A model generated the notes under the pieces. The model was given only the letters and a program-made list of their open reading frames with translations. It had not been told where the DNA came from and searched no databases. DNA of 64,000 bases, from the NCBI RefSeq assembly GCF_024758505.1, contig NZ_CP077970.1, positions 6,448,001 to 6,512,000 on the forward strand, in the 5' to 3' direction. This DNA comes from Bradyrhizobium arachidis. GTDB lineage: Bacteria > Pseudomonadota > Alphaproteobacteria > Rhizobiales > Xanthobacteraceae. Position numbers and translations under genes: made by a program. Positions 9,176-18,023 of this stretch are shown here, piece by piece. Each line of letters begins with the position of its first letter. Position 1 is the stretch's first letter.

Positions 9176-9991
9176 CTACCGCCCCTCGAACTTCGGTTCG
9201 CGCTTCTCCATAAAGGCCTTCATGCCCTCGGCCATGTCCTGGGTTTTGAACAGCGGCAGGAGCTGGAGATAGACGTGGTGGACGTGGTCGGGGAAGGTCT
9301 CGTTCAGGCCCATGCGCATCATGCGCTTCGAGGCCTGGACGGCGAGCGGTGCGTTGGCGGCGATCTCGCGGGCGATCGTGCGAGCGCGGCCCATCAATTC
9401 GGCGTCAGGCACAACCTCGTTGGCGAGGCCCCATGTCAGACATTCCCTCGCACTGAGCGTACGGCCGGTGAAGATCAGCTCCGACGCCTTGGCCCAACCG
9501 ATCATGCGCGGCAACAGCCAGGTGCCGCCGGACTCCGGCACCACGCCGCGCTTGACGAAGGCCGCGGCGAGCTTTGCGGACTCTGCCATGATGCGGATGT
9601 CGCAGCCGAGCGCGGTGTCCATGCCGTAGCCGGCCGCCCCGCCGTTGACGGCGCAGATGGTCGGCTTGTCCATCGCCTGCAGCACGGTCGGCGGGGTGTT
9701 GCGCAGGTTCAGCGTGGTCGGTGAGGATGCCGCGGATAGACCGTTGCCGTCGCGCTCCCTTCGCAGATCGAGGCCGGCACAGAACGCGCGCCCGTTGCCA
9801 GTGAGGATGACGCAGCGGACCATCGGGTCCTCATTGGCCTCGGTCAGGTGCCGCGCGAGGTCGTTGAGCATCGGACCGGAGATCGTGTTCATGCGCTCCG
9901 GCGCGTTCAACGTGATGGTCGCGATGTGGTCGGCAACCTCGTAGAGGACTTCCCTCGCCCCGGACTTCGCTGCGCCTGCTGCATCACTCAT
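9176..9991 (-). CDS. Enoyl-CoA hydratase/isomerase family protein
   Basis: A 271-residue crotonase-fold protein with the oxyanion-hole segments RAFCAGLDLRR and NGGAAGYGMDTALGCD. The first catalytic Glu of rat hydratase is Asp here, and the second (PE before the glycine-rich loop) is absent. Instead there is an acidic residue in GVVPESGGTW, as in isomerase or PaaG-like members. An isomerase or another crotonase reaction is therefore as likely as hydration. It lies 127 bp downstream of a same-strand acyl-CoA ligase, with a palindromic repeat between them. Confidence 0.85.
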   Translation of the reverse strand: MSDAAGAAKSGAREVLYEVADHIATITLNAPERMNTISGPMLNDLARHLTEANEDPMVRCVILTGNGRAFCAGLDLRRERDGNGLSAASSPTTLNLRNTPPTVLQAMDKPTICAVNGGAAGYGMDTALGCDIRIMAESAKLAAAFVKRGVVPESGGTWLLPRMIGWAKASELIFTGRTLSARECLTWGLANEVVPDAELMGRARTIAREIAANAPLAVQASKRMMRMGLNETFPDHVHHVYLQLLPLFKTQDMAEGMKAFMEKREPKFEGR

Positions 9992-10020
9992 GGGAGCCTC
10001 TCTTGCGTTTGAGTAGGGAT

Positions 10021-10110
10021 CGTAGGGTGGGTTAGCCGAAGGCGTAACTCACCACTTTGGTTTCCGCGTCAACAGAAGAGGTGGGTTACGCTTCGCTAAC
10101 CCACCCTACG
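10021..10110. repeat. Palindromic intergenic repeat, family B (copy 1)
   Basis: Inverted repeat with the outer arms cgtagggtgggttag and ctaacccaccctacg, which pair perfectly. The inner arms are gaaggcgtaactcaccac and gtgggttacgcttc. It sits between a ligase gene and a crotonase gene on the same strand. Other copies are at 15452, 23156 and 24043. Confidence 0.88.
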
Positions 10111-10118
10111 TACGCGGT

Positions 10119-11666
10119 TCAAATCTTTCGCCCGGCCCGTTCCCAATAGGGATCGCGCAGGCGGCGCTTGAAAATCTTTCCAGAGTCTTCGCGCGGCAAT
10201 TGGGTGTGGATCTCGATGTGCTTCGGCACCTTGTAGTCGGCTAGCGAAGCCTTCAGCCGCGTGCGGATCTCGGCGGCGTCCAGCGTCGTGCCGGCTTGCG
10301 GCTCGACCACCGCCATCAGCGCTTCGCCGAACTCGGCATCGGGGATGCCGAACACCGCACAATCATGCACGCCGGGCACGGCGTGCAGCACGTATTCGAT
10401 CTCTGCGGGGTAGATGTTGACGCCGCCTGATATCACCATGTCGCGCTTGCGGTCGCAGATGAAGACATAGCCGTCCTGGTCGATGTAACCGACATCGCCA
10501 GAGGTGATAAATCCTTCGCGGTCGATCTCGGTGCGCTTCTCCGACTTGTTGTGATAGGTGAAGTCCGCCGTCTCTCGCATGCGTGAATAGATTTCGCCGA
10601 TCTCGCCGACCGGCAGCACGCGGCCGTCCTCACCGAGGAAACGCAGCTCGGCGCCCGGCGATATCTTGCCGACGGTGCCGGGCTTCTTCAGCGCGTCCTC
10701 GGAGGTTGCGAAGGTGACGGCGCCTGACTCGGTCGAGCCATAGAATTCGAAGATCACCGGCCCCCACCATTCGATCATGGCACGCTTGACGTCCGGCGGA
10801 CATGGCGCGGCGGCGTGGATGATATGACGAAGCGAGGACACGACGTATCGCTTGCGCACTTCCTCCGGCAGCTTCATCAGGCGGATGAACATGGTCGGCA
10901 CCATGAAGATGGTGTCGACCTTGTACCGCTCGATCAGCTCCAGAAATTCTTCGGCCTCGAAGCGTGGCATCAAAACCAGCGCGCCACCGAGCTTGCCGGC
11001 GCGCAGGCCAAAGGAGTTCGGCGCGGAATGATAGAGCGGCCCCGGCAGCAGCGCGCGGGCACCGGGCTTGAGGCCGTAGATCATCGCGCGCATGCGCTCG
11101 CCGGCTGCCTGCTGCTCCGGGGTCGGCGCGTGACGCCGCACGCCCTTGGGATGGCCCGTCGTGCCGGACGTGTAGATCATGTTCATCGGCTGCGGCACGA
11201 CGGGGCCGTCATAGGGCTGGAACTGCGCCAGCCATGACTCGAAGTCGATCGCGAAATCGGGCGTCCTGAGGTGATCGGGATCGATCTTGTAGTTTTTGAG
11301 AATTTCGGGCGGCGTCGGCACGCTGATCACGGTGACACCTTTGGGAATTGCGTCACGCAGGCCGTGCAGCATGTCGGCATGACCGATCAGCACCGACGTG
11401 CCGGAGTCCTTCAGGATGTAGTTGATCTCCTCCGGCTTGAAGTGCCAGTTGATCGGCACGCCATAGGCGCCCAGCCGCATCGCCGCATACGCCGCCTCGA
11501 TGAAGGCGATGTCGTTGCGCTGGAGCATGCAGACGCAGTCGCCCTGCTTGACGCCGATTTTGGCAAGGCCACTCGCGATACGATCGGCACGGTCGGCGAC
11601 GTCGGCATGCGCCCGGCTGCGCTCGCCGGAGACGATGCCGAGGAAGTTTTGGGACGTTTCGCTCAT
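10119..11666 (-). CDS. AMP-forming acyl-CoA ligase
   Basis: This 515-residue ANL-superfamily enzyme activates a carboxylic acid to its CoA thioester through an acyl-AMP. It shows the ATP-binding loop MIYTSGTTGHPKG, the YGSTESG motif, the hinge region TSGDVGYID...DRKRDMVISGGVNIYP, and the C-terminal catalytic Lys in REDSGKIFKRR. Length and motif order are normal. The acid substrate cannot be predicted. The downstream same-strand crotonase and the crotonase just upstream suggest a shared degradation route. Confidence 0.92.
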   Translation of the reverse strand: MSETSQNFLGIVSGERSRAHADVADRADRIASGLAKIGVKQGDCVCMLQRNDIAFIEAAYAAMRLGAYGVPINWHFKPEEINYILKDSGTSVLIGHADMLHGLRDAIPKGVTVISVPTPPEILKNYKIDPDHLRTPDFAIDFESWLAQFQPYDGPVVPQPMNMIYTSGTTGHPKGVRRHAPTPEQQAAGERMRAMIYGLKPGARALLPGPLYHSAPNSFGLRAGKLGGALVLMPRFEAEEFLELIERYKVDTIFMVPTMFIRLMKLPEEVRKRYVVSSLRHIIHAAAPCPPDVKRAMIEWWGPVIFEFYGSTESGAVTFATSEDALKKPGTVGKISPGAELRFLGEDGRVLPVGEIGEIYSRMRETADFTYHNKSEKRTEIDREGFITSGDVGYIDQDGYVFICDRKRDMVISGGVNIYPAEIEYVLHAVPGVHDCAVFGIPDAEFGEALMAVVEPQAGTTLDAAEIRTRLKASLADYKVPKHIEIHTQLPREDSGKIFKRRLRDPYWERAGRKI

Positions 11667-11707
11667 TGTTGTTTTTCTTTGTTGTCTGGCGACACAGCCA
11701 GTTAGTT

Positions 11708-11793
11708 GTCATCACCGGGCTTGTCCCGGTGATCCACGTTCTTTCGTCGCCTCTGCCAAGAACGTGGATGGCCGGGACAAGCCCGGCCATGAC
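11708..11793. repeat. Palindromic intergenic repeat, family D (copy 1)
   Basis: Inverted repeat from gtcatcaccgggcttgtccc to gggacaagcccggccatgac, with gatccacgttctt and aagaacgtggat as inner arms. It lies in the gap between two co-directional minus-strand genes. Confidence 0.85.
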
Positions 11794-11803
11794 GGAGAGA
11801 CCG

Positions 11804-12613
11804 CTAATCAGCAAACCTCGGCGCGCGCTTTTCCATGTTGGCGCGCACGGCCTCGGTCTGGTTCGGGCTACCGATCAGCTTCTGCTGCTCGACCGACTCC
11901 GCGAGCAATGCGGGACCCGGATCGACCGAAAGATTATTGAGCATGCGTTTTGCCGCACGGATCGCATCCGGGCTTTTTCCTGCGATCTCACGTGCGACTT
12001 CGAGAGCCGCAGCGCGGGGATCGTCGCAGATGCGCGTAGCGAGGCCGTAGCTGAGCGCCTCCTGTGCGGAGAAGATGCGGCCGGTGTAGGTGAGGTCGCG
12101 CAAGATATCGTCGCGCACGAGGCTCGCAAGGATCGGCGTGCCCGCCATGTCAGGCACCAGGCCCCATTTGATTTCCATGATCGACATCCGCGCGTCCGCT
12201 GCGAGGAAGCGCATGTCGGCACCGAGCGCGAGCTGAAAGCCGCCGCCGAAAGCAACGCCGTGGATCGCGGCGATCACGGGAACCTGGAGTTGACGCCAAC
12301 CCCACACCGCCTGCTGCGGGAAGTTGGCCTTGCCGTGCGTGCGCTTGGTGAGATCGCGATTTTCGCCACCCGGAATTCCGTTGCCGCCCTTCTCCTTCAT
12401 GGCGGCAAAACGCCCCATGTCGAGGCCGGCACAGAAGGCGCGGCCTTCGCCCGAGAGCACGACGGCGCGCACGCCTTTTTCCTTTGAAAGACGGTCGGTT
12501 GCACCGACCAGCGCATCGAACATCGCCTGATCCAGCGCATTCATCTTGTCCGCTCGTACAAGACGAACATCGGCGACGCCTTCCGAAACCGTGATCGAGA
12601 CGCGCTCTTCCAT
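11804..12613 (-). CDS. Enoyl-CoA hydratase/isomerase family protein
   Basis: A 269-residue crotonase with RAFCAGLDMGRF and HGVAFGGGFQLALGADMRF. The first hydratase Glu is replaced by Gln (GGFQ), while SIMEIKWGLVPDMAGT keeps an acidic pair at the second site. The pattern fits dienoyl-CoA isomerase or other isomerase-like crotonases better than a classic hydratase. It is divergent from the DECR-like reductase at 12729, so the two probably share a regulated promoter region. Confidence 0.85.
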   Translation of the reverse strand: MEERVSITVSEGVADVRLVRADKMNALDQAMFDALVGATDRLSKEKGVRAVVLSGEGRAFCAGLDMGRFAAMKEKGGNGIPGGENRDLTKRTHGKANFPQQAVWGWRQLQVPVIAAIHGVAFGGGFQLALGADMRFLAADARMSIMEIKWGLVPDMAGTPILASLVRDDILRDLTYTGRIFSAQEALSYGLATRICDDPRAAALEVAREIAGKSPDAIRAAKRMLNNLSVDPGPALLAESVEQQKLIGSPNQTEAVRANMEKRAPRFAD

Positions 12614-12682
12614 GGATCAATTCTCCTCGGTTCTTGCCTGTTCTTGTTCGATGCCGCTTTACAGGAAGCCGGCGTCCGGATT

Positions 12683-12707
12683 TAGTCAATCGACCAATTA
12701 ACTGACA
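12683..12707. promoter_or_regulatory. AT-rich divergent promoter region with loose inverted sequence
   Basis: Between the divergent crotonase and DECR-like genes the sequence ttagtcaatcgaccaattaa followed by ctgac stands out as AT-rich in a GC-rich surrounding. Gtca and tgac lie at its ends, with weak symmetry inside. It could be a TetR-type operator overlapping promoters, but the symmetry is poor. Confidence 0.25.
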
Positions 12708-12728
12708 ATCCCTACGGGGGAAACACCC

Positions 12729-13601
12729 ATGTTCAAGGAAAATCTTCTGGCCGGCCGGCGCATCCTGGTGACCGGCGGCGGCACCGGGCTCGGCAAGTCG
12801 ATGGCGGCACGCTTCCTCCAGCTTGGCGCGGAGGTTCACATCTGCGGCCGACGCAAGATCGTGTGCGACGAGACCGCGACCGAATTGATGGATCTCTACG
12901 GCGGTCGCGTCACCAGCCATGGCGTCGACATCCGCAACGCGCTTGCCGTCGAAGAGATGATCGAGAACATCTTTCGCGAGGCGCCGCTCACCGATCTCAT
13001 CAACAATGCCGCCGGCAATTTCATCTCGCGCTCGGAAGAGCTCTCGCCGCGCGGCTTCGATGCGGTCGCCAACATCGTCATGCACGGCACGTTCTACGTG
13101 ACGCAAGCGGTCGGCAAGCGCTGGATCGCGGCGCGGCAGCCGGGCAACGTCGTCTCGATCACCGTGACCTGGGTGCGCAATGGCTCGCCCTACGTCGTCC
13201 CCTCGGCGATGAGCAAGTCGGCGATCCACGCCATGACCATGTCGCTTGCGACCGAATGGGGCCGCTACGGCATTCGCCTCAACACCATCGCGCCCGGCGA
13301 AATTCCGACCGAGGGCATGAGCAAGCGCATCAAGCCGGGCGATGAGGCCGGTGCGCGCACCAAGGCGATGAATCCGATGGGCCGCGTCGGCACCATGGAG
13401 GAATTGCAGAACCTCGCGGTGTTCCTGATCTCCGGCGGCTGCGACTGGATCAACGGCGAGACCATCGCCATGGACGGCGCGCAGGCGCTCGCGATGGGCG
13501 GCAATTTCTACCAGCTCCGCGACTGGAGCGACGACGACTGGACCAAGGCGCGCGACAGCATCAAGGCGCAGAACGAGAAGGATCGCGCGGCGAGAGGCTG
13601 A
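12729..13601 (+). CDS. 2,4-dienoyl-CoA reductase-like SDR
   Basis: A 290-residue SDR with VTGGGTGLGKSMA near the N-terminus and NNAAGNF. Its active-site segment SPYVVPSAMSKSAIHAMT and LATEWGRYGIRLNTIAPGEI closely parallel mitochondrial DECR1 (GFVVPSASAKAGVEAM), in which the usual SDR tyrosine position is changed. The ending NGETIAMDGAQALAMGGNFY also fits that subfamily. The inferred role is NADPH reduction of 2,4-dienoyl-CoA during breakdown of unsaturated acyl chains. The ribosome site is weak (acgggggaaacaccc). Confidence 0.82.
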   Translation: MFKENLLAGRRILVTGGGTGLGKSMAARFLQLGAEVHICGRRKIVCDETATELMDLYGGRVTSHGVDIRNALAVEEMIENIFREAPLTDLINNAAGNFISRSEELSPRGFDAVANIVMHGTFYVTQAVGKRWIAARQPGNVVSITVTWVRNGSPYVVPSAMSKSAIHAMTMSLATEWGRYGIRLNTIAPGEIPTEGMSKRIKPGDEAGARTKAMNPMGRVGTMEELQNLAVFLISGGCDWINGETIAMDGAQALAMGGNFYQLRDWSDDDWTKARDSIKAQNEKDRAARG

Positions 13602-13625
13602 GGCGCTGTCGTCGCTGCAAACTCT

Positions 13626-13770
13626 GTCGTCGTCCTGGCGAAAGCCAGGACCCATTACCCCAGGGTGCAGTTGCGGCGCGAGGCTGGCAACCCTAGGTCT
13701 TCGTCAAACTGCGTCCTGTGGTAATGGGTCCTGGATCAGCGCTCGCTTTGCTCGCTTGTCCAGGACGACG
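13626..13770. repeat. Palindromic intergenic repeat, family E (copy 1)
   Basis: Long imperfect palindrome. The left end gtcgtcgtcctggcgaaagc, then caggacccattacc, mirrors the right half ggtaatgggtcctgg, ending cttgtccaggacgac. It fills most of the gap between the DECR-like and ligase genes. A second copy is at 45456. Confidence 0.85.
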
Positions 13771-13867
13771 TGTTGAAGCAGCGGCGCTTTCCTCTCCGCA
13801 TATTGTCTTTACCCGCGGATGACGCCACACTCCGCACGACAACAACAACAAACGTCACGGGAAAGAC

Positions 13868-15448
13868 ATGTCCACGCTACAGCCAACGGCTGACCTCGCC
13901 GACATGGTGCGCGAGCGCGCCAGGAGCCGCGGCAATGCCGTCGCCTATGAATTCGAGGGCCGCCTCACGAGTTTTGCCGAGTTCGACATCAAGACCAACA
14001 AGGTCGCCAATGCATTGATCGCGATGGGCGTGACCAAAGGGAACCGCATCGCCTATCTCGGCAAGAACAGCGACATCTATTTCGAGCTCTTGATGGGCGC
14101 GGTGAAGGCTGGCGTGGTGATGGCGCCAGTGAACTGGCGGCTCGCGGGGCCCGAGGTCGCTTTCATCGTTGATGACTGCAAGGCGCCGGTGCTGTTCGTG
14201 GGGCCGGAGTTCATCACGCTGGTTCGCCAGATCAGGGACAAGCTGCCGGGCGTGCGCACGATCATCACCACCGAAGGCGGCGCGCCGGAATGGCAGGATT
14301 TTACGCCCTGGCGCGAGGCGCAGAACGGCAGCGACCCCGAGGTGCCGATCAGCGCCACTGATATCGCGATGCAGCTCTATACGTCCGGCACGACAGGCAA
14401 GCCGAAGGGCGCGATGCTGTCGCATTCGAACTTCAAGAGCCTGCTGGAGGCCGGCGGCGCCGCTGATACGCCGGATTGGAACAAATGGACGACCGACGAC
14501 GTGTCGCTGATCGCCATGCCGATCTTCCATATCGGCGGCTCCGGCTGGGGCGTGGTGGGCCTCGGCCACGGCGCGCGCAGCGTGATCGCGCGCGAGTTCG
14601 ATCCGACAAAAGTGCTCGACTTCTTCGAGACGTTCGGCATCACAAAACTGTTCATGGTGCCGGCGGCGATGCAATTCGTGGTGCGGCAGCCGCGCGCAAA
14701 AACCATGGATTTCTCGCGGCTGAAATACATGCTCTACGGCGCTTCGCCGATTCCGGCGGCGCTGCTGAAGGAGTGCATCGAGGTCTTCAAATGCGGTTTT
14801 GTGCAACTCTACGGCATGACCGAGACGACCGGCACGATTGTCGCGCTGCCGCCGGAAGACCACGTCGAGGGCCTGGAGCGGATGCGCTCGGCCGGCAAGG
14901 CGCTGGCCGGCGTCGAGCTCGCCATTCTCGATGGCGACGGCAAGCCGCTGCCGCCGCGCCAGGTCGGCGAGATCGCGACGCGCTCGGACCACAACATGTC
15001 CGGCTACTGGAACCTTCCCGAGGCGACCGCGGCGACGCTGCGCTCTGACGGCTGGCTGCGCACGGGTGATGCCGGCTACATGGACGAGGACGGTTATCTC
15101 TATATTCACGACCGCATCAAGGACATGATCATCTCCGGCGGCGAAAACATCTATCCGGCCGAGGTGGAGAGTGCGGTCTGCGATCATCCTGATGTCGCGG
15201 AGGCCGCCGTGATCGGCGTGCCCGACAACAAATGGGGCGAAGCGGTCAAGGCCATCGTGGTGATGAAACCCGGCAAGCAGGCGACTGCGACCGACATCAT
15301 CAACTTCACCCGCGAGCGCATCGCCGGCTACAAGACGCCGAAGAGCGTCGAGTTCATCCCGGCCCTGCCCCGCAATCCCTCAGGCAAGATCCTGCGGCGG
15401 GAATTGCGCGAGCCGTTCTGGGCGGGGAAGGATCGAAGGGTGAATTGA
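13868..15448 (+). CDS. AMP-forming fatty-acid/acyl-CoA ligase
   Basis: A 526-residue ANL enzyme with the loop LYTSGTTGKPKGA, the motif YGMTETTG, the hinge segment RTGDAGYMDEDGYLYIHDRI, DMIISGGENIYPAEVE, and the C-terminal catalytic Lys in NPSGKILRRELR. All key motifs are intact. It probably supplies CoA esters to the neighbouring crotonases and dehydrogenases. The two ligases of this region differ clearly in sequence, so they are unlikely to be recent duplicates. Confidence 0.92.
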   Translation: MSTLQPTADLADMVRERARSRGNAVAYEFEGRLTSFAEFDIKTNKVANALIAMGVTKGNRIAYLGKNSDIYFELLMGAVKAGVVMAPVNWRLAGPEVAFIVDDCKAPVLFVGPEFITLVRQIRDKLPGVRTIITTEGGAPEWQDFTPWREAQNGSDPEVPISATDIAMQLYTSGTTGKPKGAMLSHSNFKSLLEAGGAADTPDWNKWTTDDVSLIAMPIFHIGGSGWGVVGLGHGARSVIAREFDPTKVLDFFETFGITKLFMVPAAMQFVVRQPRAKTMDFSRLKYMLYGASPIPAALLKECIEVFKCGFVQLYGMTETTGTIVALPPEDHVEGLERMRSAGKALAGVELAILDGDGKPLPPRQVGEIATRSDHNMSGYWNLPEATAATLRSDGWLRTGDAGYMDEDGYLYIHDRIKDMIISGGENIYPAEVESAVCDHPDVAEAAVIGVPDNKWGEAVKAIVVMKPGKQATATDIINFTRERIAGYKTPKSVEFIPALPRNPSGKILRRELREPFWAGKDRRVN

Positions 15449-15451
15449 TTT

Positions 15452-15550
15452 CGTAGGGTGGGCAAAGGCGCGCTTTTCGCGCGCCGTGCCCACCACTCTT
15501 CCACGCGTGCGACAGAAGTGGTGGGCACGCTTCGCTTTGCCCACCCCACG
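15452..15550. repeat. Palindromic intergenic repeat, family B variant
   Basis: The outer arms cgtagggtgggcaaagg and ctttgcccaccccacg enclose gcgcgcttttcgcgcgc, gtgcccaccact and agtggtgggcac. It fills the convergent gap between the ligase and acyl-CoA dehydrogenase genes. Confidence 0.85.
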
Positions 15551-15567
15551 AAGCTTCGCAATGACGC

Positions 15568-16842
15568 CTAGTGCTTCCCCGGCCCCATATACCCGAACAG
15601 GAACCCAGCCACCTTCCGCATCTGGATCTCCTCGCTGCCTTCGGTGATGCGGTAGCGGCGGTGGTGGCGGTAGATGTGCTCGAAGGCCTTGTGGCGTGAA
15701 TAGCCCATGCCGCCATGGACCTGCATGGCGCGGTCCGCGGCCTCGCAGCAGAGACGGTTTGCCCAGTAGTTGCACATCGAGACGCGGTCGGAGAGCGTGC
15801 GCTCGATCTGCTCCTCGTTGAGCTGGTCCATCTCCCAGGCCGTCTTGCGGATCAGGAGCCGCAGCATCTCGGCCTGGGTCGCAAGCTCGACCAGCGGGAA
15901 CTGGATCGCCTGGTTCTCGGCAAGCGCCCGGCCGAACGGTTTTCGCTCGCGCGCATACTTGACGCTCTCGTTGATGCAGTAGACGGCCGCGCCAAGCGAG
16001 CTTGCCGCCTGCCGGATGCGGTTCTGGTGCACAAAGCACTGTGCGAGCGACAGGCCGCGACCGACCTCGCCGAACTGCGCATCTTCAGGCACGAACACGT
16101 CGGTAAAACTGACGCGGGGATGATCGGTCGGCATGTTGAAGGTCCACATATATTCCTCGACCTTCACGCCTTCGCTCTTTGCCGGCACCAGGAAGCAGGT
16201 GATGCCGCGGGCATCGCCGTCGTTGCCCGAGGTGCGCGCGAACAGCGCGCAGTGGGTCGCGACATGCATGCCGGTCGTCCACATCTTCTCGCCGTTGATG
16301 ATCCAACCCTTGACGTTGTCCCGCACAGCCGGCACGGCGCGCGTCTCCATGTGGGTCGCGTCGGAGCCGTGATGCGGCTCGGTCAGGCCAAAGGTGATGC
16401 GGTACTTGCCCCTGATCGAGCCGTCGATCATGGCCTTCTGGTCGTCGCGGCCATAGCGGTCGAGCATGGTGACGACGGGGAAATTGCCGACGATCGAATG
16501 CTCGTTCTGGAGGTCGTTGTGCAGGCCGAGACCTTTTGCGGCAAAGTGCTCGCGGATGACGGCCATCCAGAGGTTGGAACCGTCCTTGCCGCCATATTGC
16601 TTTGGCACCGGAAAGCGCAGATGGCCGGCGTCGTCGGCAAGGTTCTTGGCCTTGCGCAGCAGTGCCTCCCACTCATGCCGCGGCAGGCCGCCATTCTCGA
16701 AGTCGGTGCGCGCCCATTCGCGGCGATGATCGAAGAAGCGGATGTTGTCGTCGGCCTGTTCCAGCGGCTTGATCTCGCGCTCGATGAAGCGGTCGAGCTC
16801 TCCGAGATAGGCGACGAGATCGGCAGGCAAAGAGAAATCCAC
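15568..16842 (-). CDS. Acyl-CoA dehydrogenase
   Basis: A 424-residue FAD acyl-CoA dehydrogenase. Visible segments are FGLTEPHHGSDATHM (flavin and substrate contact), GWIINGEKMWTTGMHVA, the RKPFGRALAENQAIQ repeat region, QVHGGMGYSRH and the C-terminal RITEGSEEIQMRKVAG with its typical glutamates. It should introduce the 2,3-double bond in an acyl-CoA and pass electrons to ETF. It is divergent from the hydratase at 17059. Confidence 0.93.
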   Translation of the reverse strand: MDFSLPADLVAYLGELDRFIEREIKPLEQADDNIRFFDHRREWARTDFENGGLPRHEWEALLRKAKNLADDAGHLRFPVPKQYGGKDGSNLWMAVIREHFAAKGLGLHNDLQNEHSIVGNFPVVTMLDRYGRDDQKAMIDGSIRGKYRITFGLTEPHHGSDATHMETRAVPAVRDNVKGWIINGEKMWTTGMHVATHCALFARTSGNDGDARGITCFLVPAKSEGVKVEEYMWTFNMPTDHPRVSFTDVFVPEDAQFGEVGRGLSLAQCFVHQNRIRQAASSLGAAVYCINESVKYARERKPFGRALAENQAIQFPLVELATQAEMLRLLIRKTAWEMDQLNEEQIERTLSDRVSMCNYWANRLCCEAADRAMQVHGGMGYSRHKAFEHIYRHHRRYRITEGSEEIQMRKVAGFLFGYMGPGKH

Positions 16843-17058
16843 GGCAGTCTCTCCCGGCTTGATTTTGTGTTTTTGCGTTAAGGCGCTAGGCGCACATTCT
16901 GCTGCGATCGATTAAGGTGAGAAGACCGCACGCAAGTCAAGCAAGGTGAGACGCGTGAAGCGCACAAGGCGCATTGCGCAATTGCAGTGGTGCGCGAGTG
17001 TGGACGCGCGCTAGTATGGTCGCCAATATTCTCTGCCACAGAAAACGCGGGAGCGACC

Positions 17059-17838
17059 ATGGAGCTGAAATTTTCAAAGGTGGAACGCAAGGGACCGATC
17101 ACGATCATCACGCTGTCGCGCCCCCAGGTTTACAACGCGCTGCATATCGATGCCCATTTCGAGCTCAACAGGGTGTTTGACGATTTCTCGGCCGATCCCG
17201 ACCAGTGGATCGCGGTCGTCACCGGCGCCGGCGACAAGGCGTTTTGCGCCGGCAACGATCTGAAGTGGCAGGCGGCAGGCGGAAAGCGCGGCTGGGACAA
17301 GGGCGGCTTTGCCGGCCTCACCTCGCGTTTCGATTGCGACAAGCCGATCATCGCCGCGGTGAACGGCGTCGCCATGGGCGGCGGCTTCGAGATCGCGCTC
17401 GCCTGCGACCTCATCATTGCGTCGGAGAATGCAACGTTTGCATTGCCCGAGCCGCGCGTCGGGCTTGCCGCACTTGCCGGCGGCCTGCACCGGCTGCCGC
17501 GGCAGATCGGGCTGAAGCGCGCCATGGGCATGATCCTCACCGCGCGCCATGTCTCGGCCCGCGAAGGTCTTGAACTCGGCTTCGTCAACGAGGTGGTGCC
17601 GCAGGGCGAGGCACTATCGGCCGCGCTGCGCTGGGCCGAGACGATCGCCAAGAACTCGCCGATGTCGATCCGCGCTTCCAAGCAGACCATTCAGAAGGGC
17701 CTTGCGGTATCGCTGGAGCAGGCGATCGAGGAGCAGCGGGAGTACCCGGCGGTGAAGGCGATGGTGGCCTCGCAGGATTACATCGAGGGCCCGAAGGCGT
17801 TTGCGGAGAAGCGGCCGCCGAAGTGGCTGGGGAAGTAG
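17059..17838 (+). CDS. Enoyl-CoA hydratase
   Basis: A 259-residue crotonase with both classic hydratase glutamates: GGGFEIALACD and ALPEPRVGLAALAGG. Of the four crotonases here it is the one most likely to be a true hydratase; CaiD-like dehydratases share this pattern. The ATG at 17059 (MELKFSKVER) is preceded by cgggagcgacc; the open frame upstream to 16987 is in the promoter region. It is divergent from the acyl-CoA dehydrogenase at 16842, and together they make the first two steps of beta-oxidation. Confidence 0.9.
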   Translation: MELKFSKVERKGPITIITLSRPQVYNALHIDAHFELNRVFDDFSADPDQWIAVVTGAGDKAFCAGNDLKWQAAGGKRGWDKGGFAGLTSRFDCDKPIIAAVNGVAMGGGFEIALACDLIIASENATFALPEPRVGLAALAGGLHRLPRQIGLKRAMGMILTARHVSAREGLELGFVNEVVPQGEALSAALRWAETIAKNSPMSIRASKQTIQKGLAVSLEQAIEEQREYPAVKAMVASQDYIEGPKAFAEKRPPKWLGK

Positions 17839-17854
17839 CACCGTCTCTTCCCTC

Positions 17855-17894
17855 GTCATTCCGGGCTCGCGACTTCGTCGCGCCCCGGAATGAC
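17855..17894. repeat. Short palindromic repeat, family C (copy 3)
   Basis: Compact 40 bp palindrome with the arms gtcattccgggctcgcga and cgccccggaatgac. It follows the hydratase stop codon and precedes a family A copy in the same convergent gap. Confidence 0.75.
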
Positions 17895-17928
17895 GGGGGA
17901 GAGAGAGTGGCTCGCCTGCCTCAACATC

Positions 17929-18006
17929 GTCATTGCGAGCGCAGCGAAGCAATCCAGGCTGTATCCGCGGAGGCACTCTGGATTGCTTCGCTGCGCTCGC
18001 AATGAC
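17929..18006. repeat. Palindromic intergenic repeat, family A (copy 2)
   Basis: Near-perfect palindrome with the outer arms gtcattgcgagcgcagcgaa and ttcgctgcgctcgcaatgac, and inner arms gcaatccag and ctggattgc around a variable centre. It lies between the convergent hydratase and DUF6285-type genes. Confidence 0.9.
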
Positions 18007-18023
18007 GGAAAATGTGGCAACGC

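Noticed and set aside
12150..13655. 501-codon minus-strand frame across the crotonase/DECR promoter
   Set aside because: It bridges two genes in the wrong frame and shows no family pattern.
17929..18006. CRISPR-like repeat
   Set aside because: The copies are single, dispersed palindromes with no regular spacers or cas genes.
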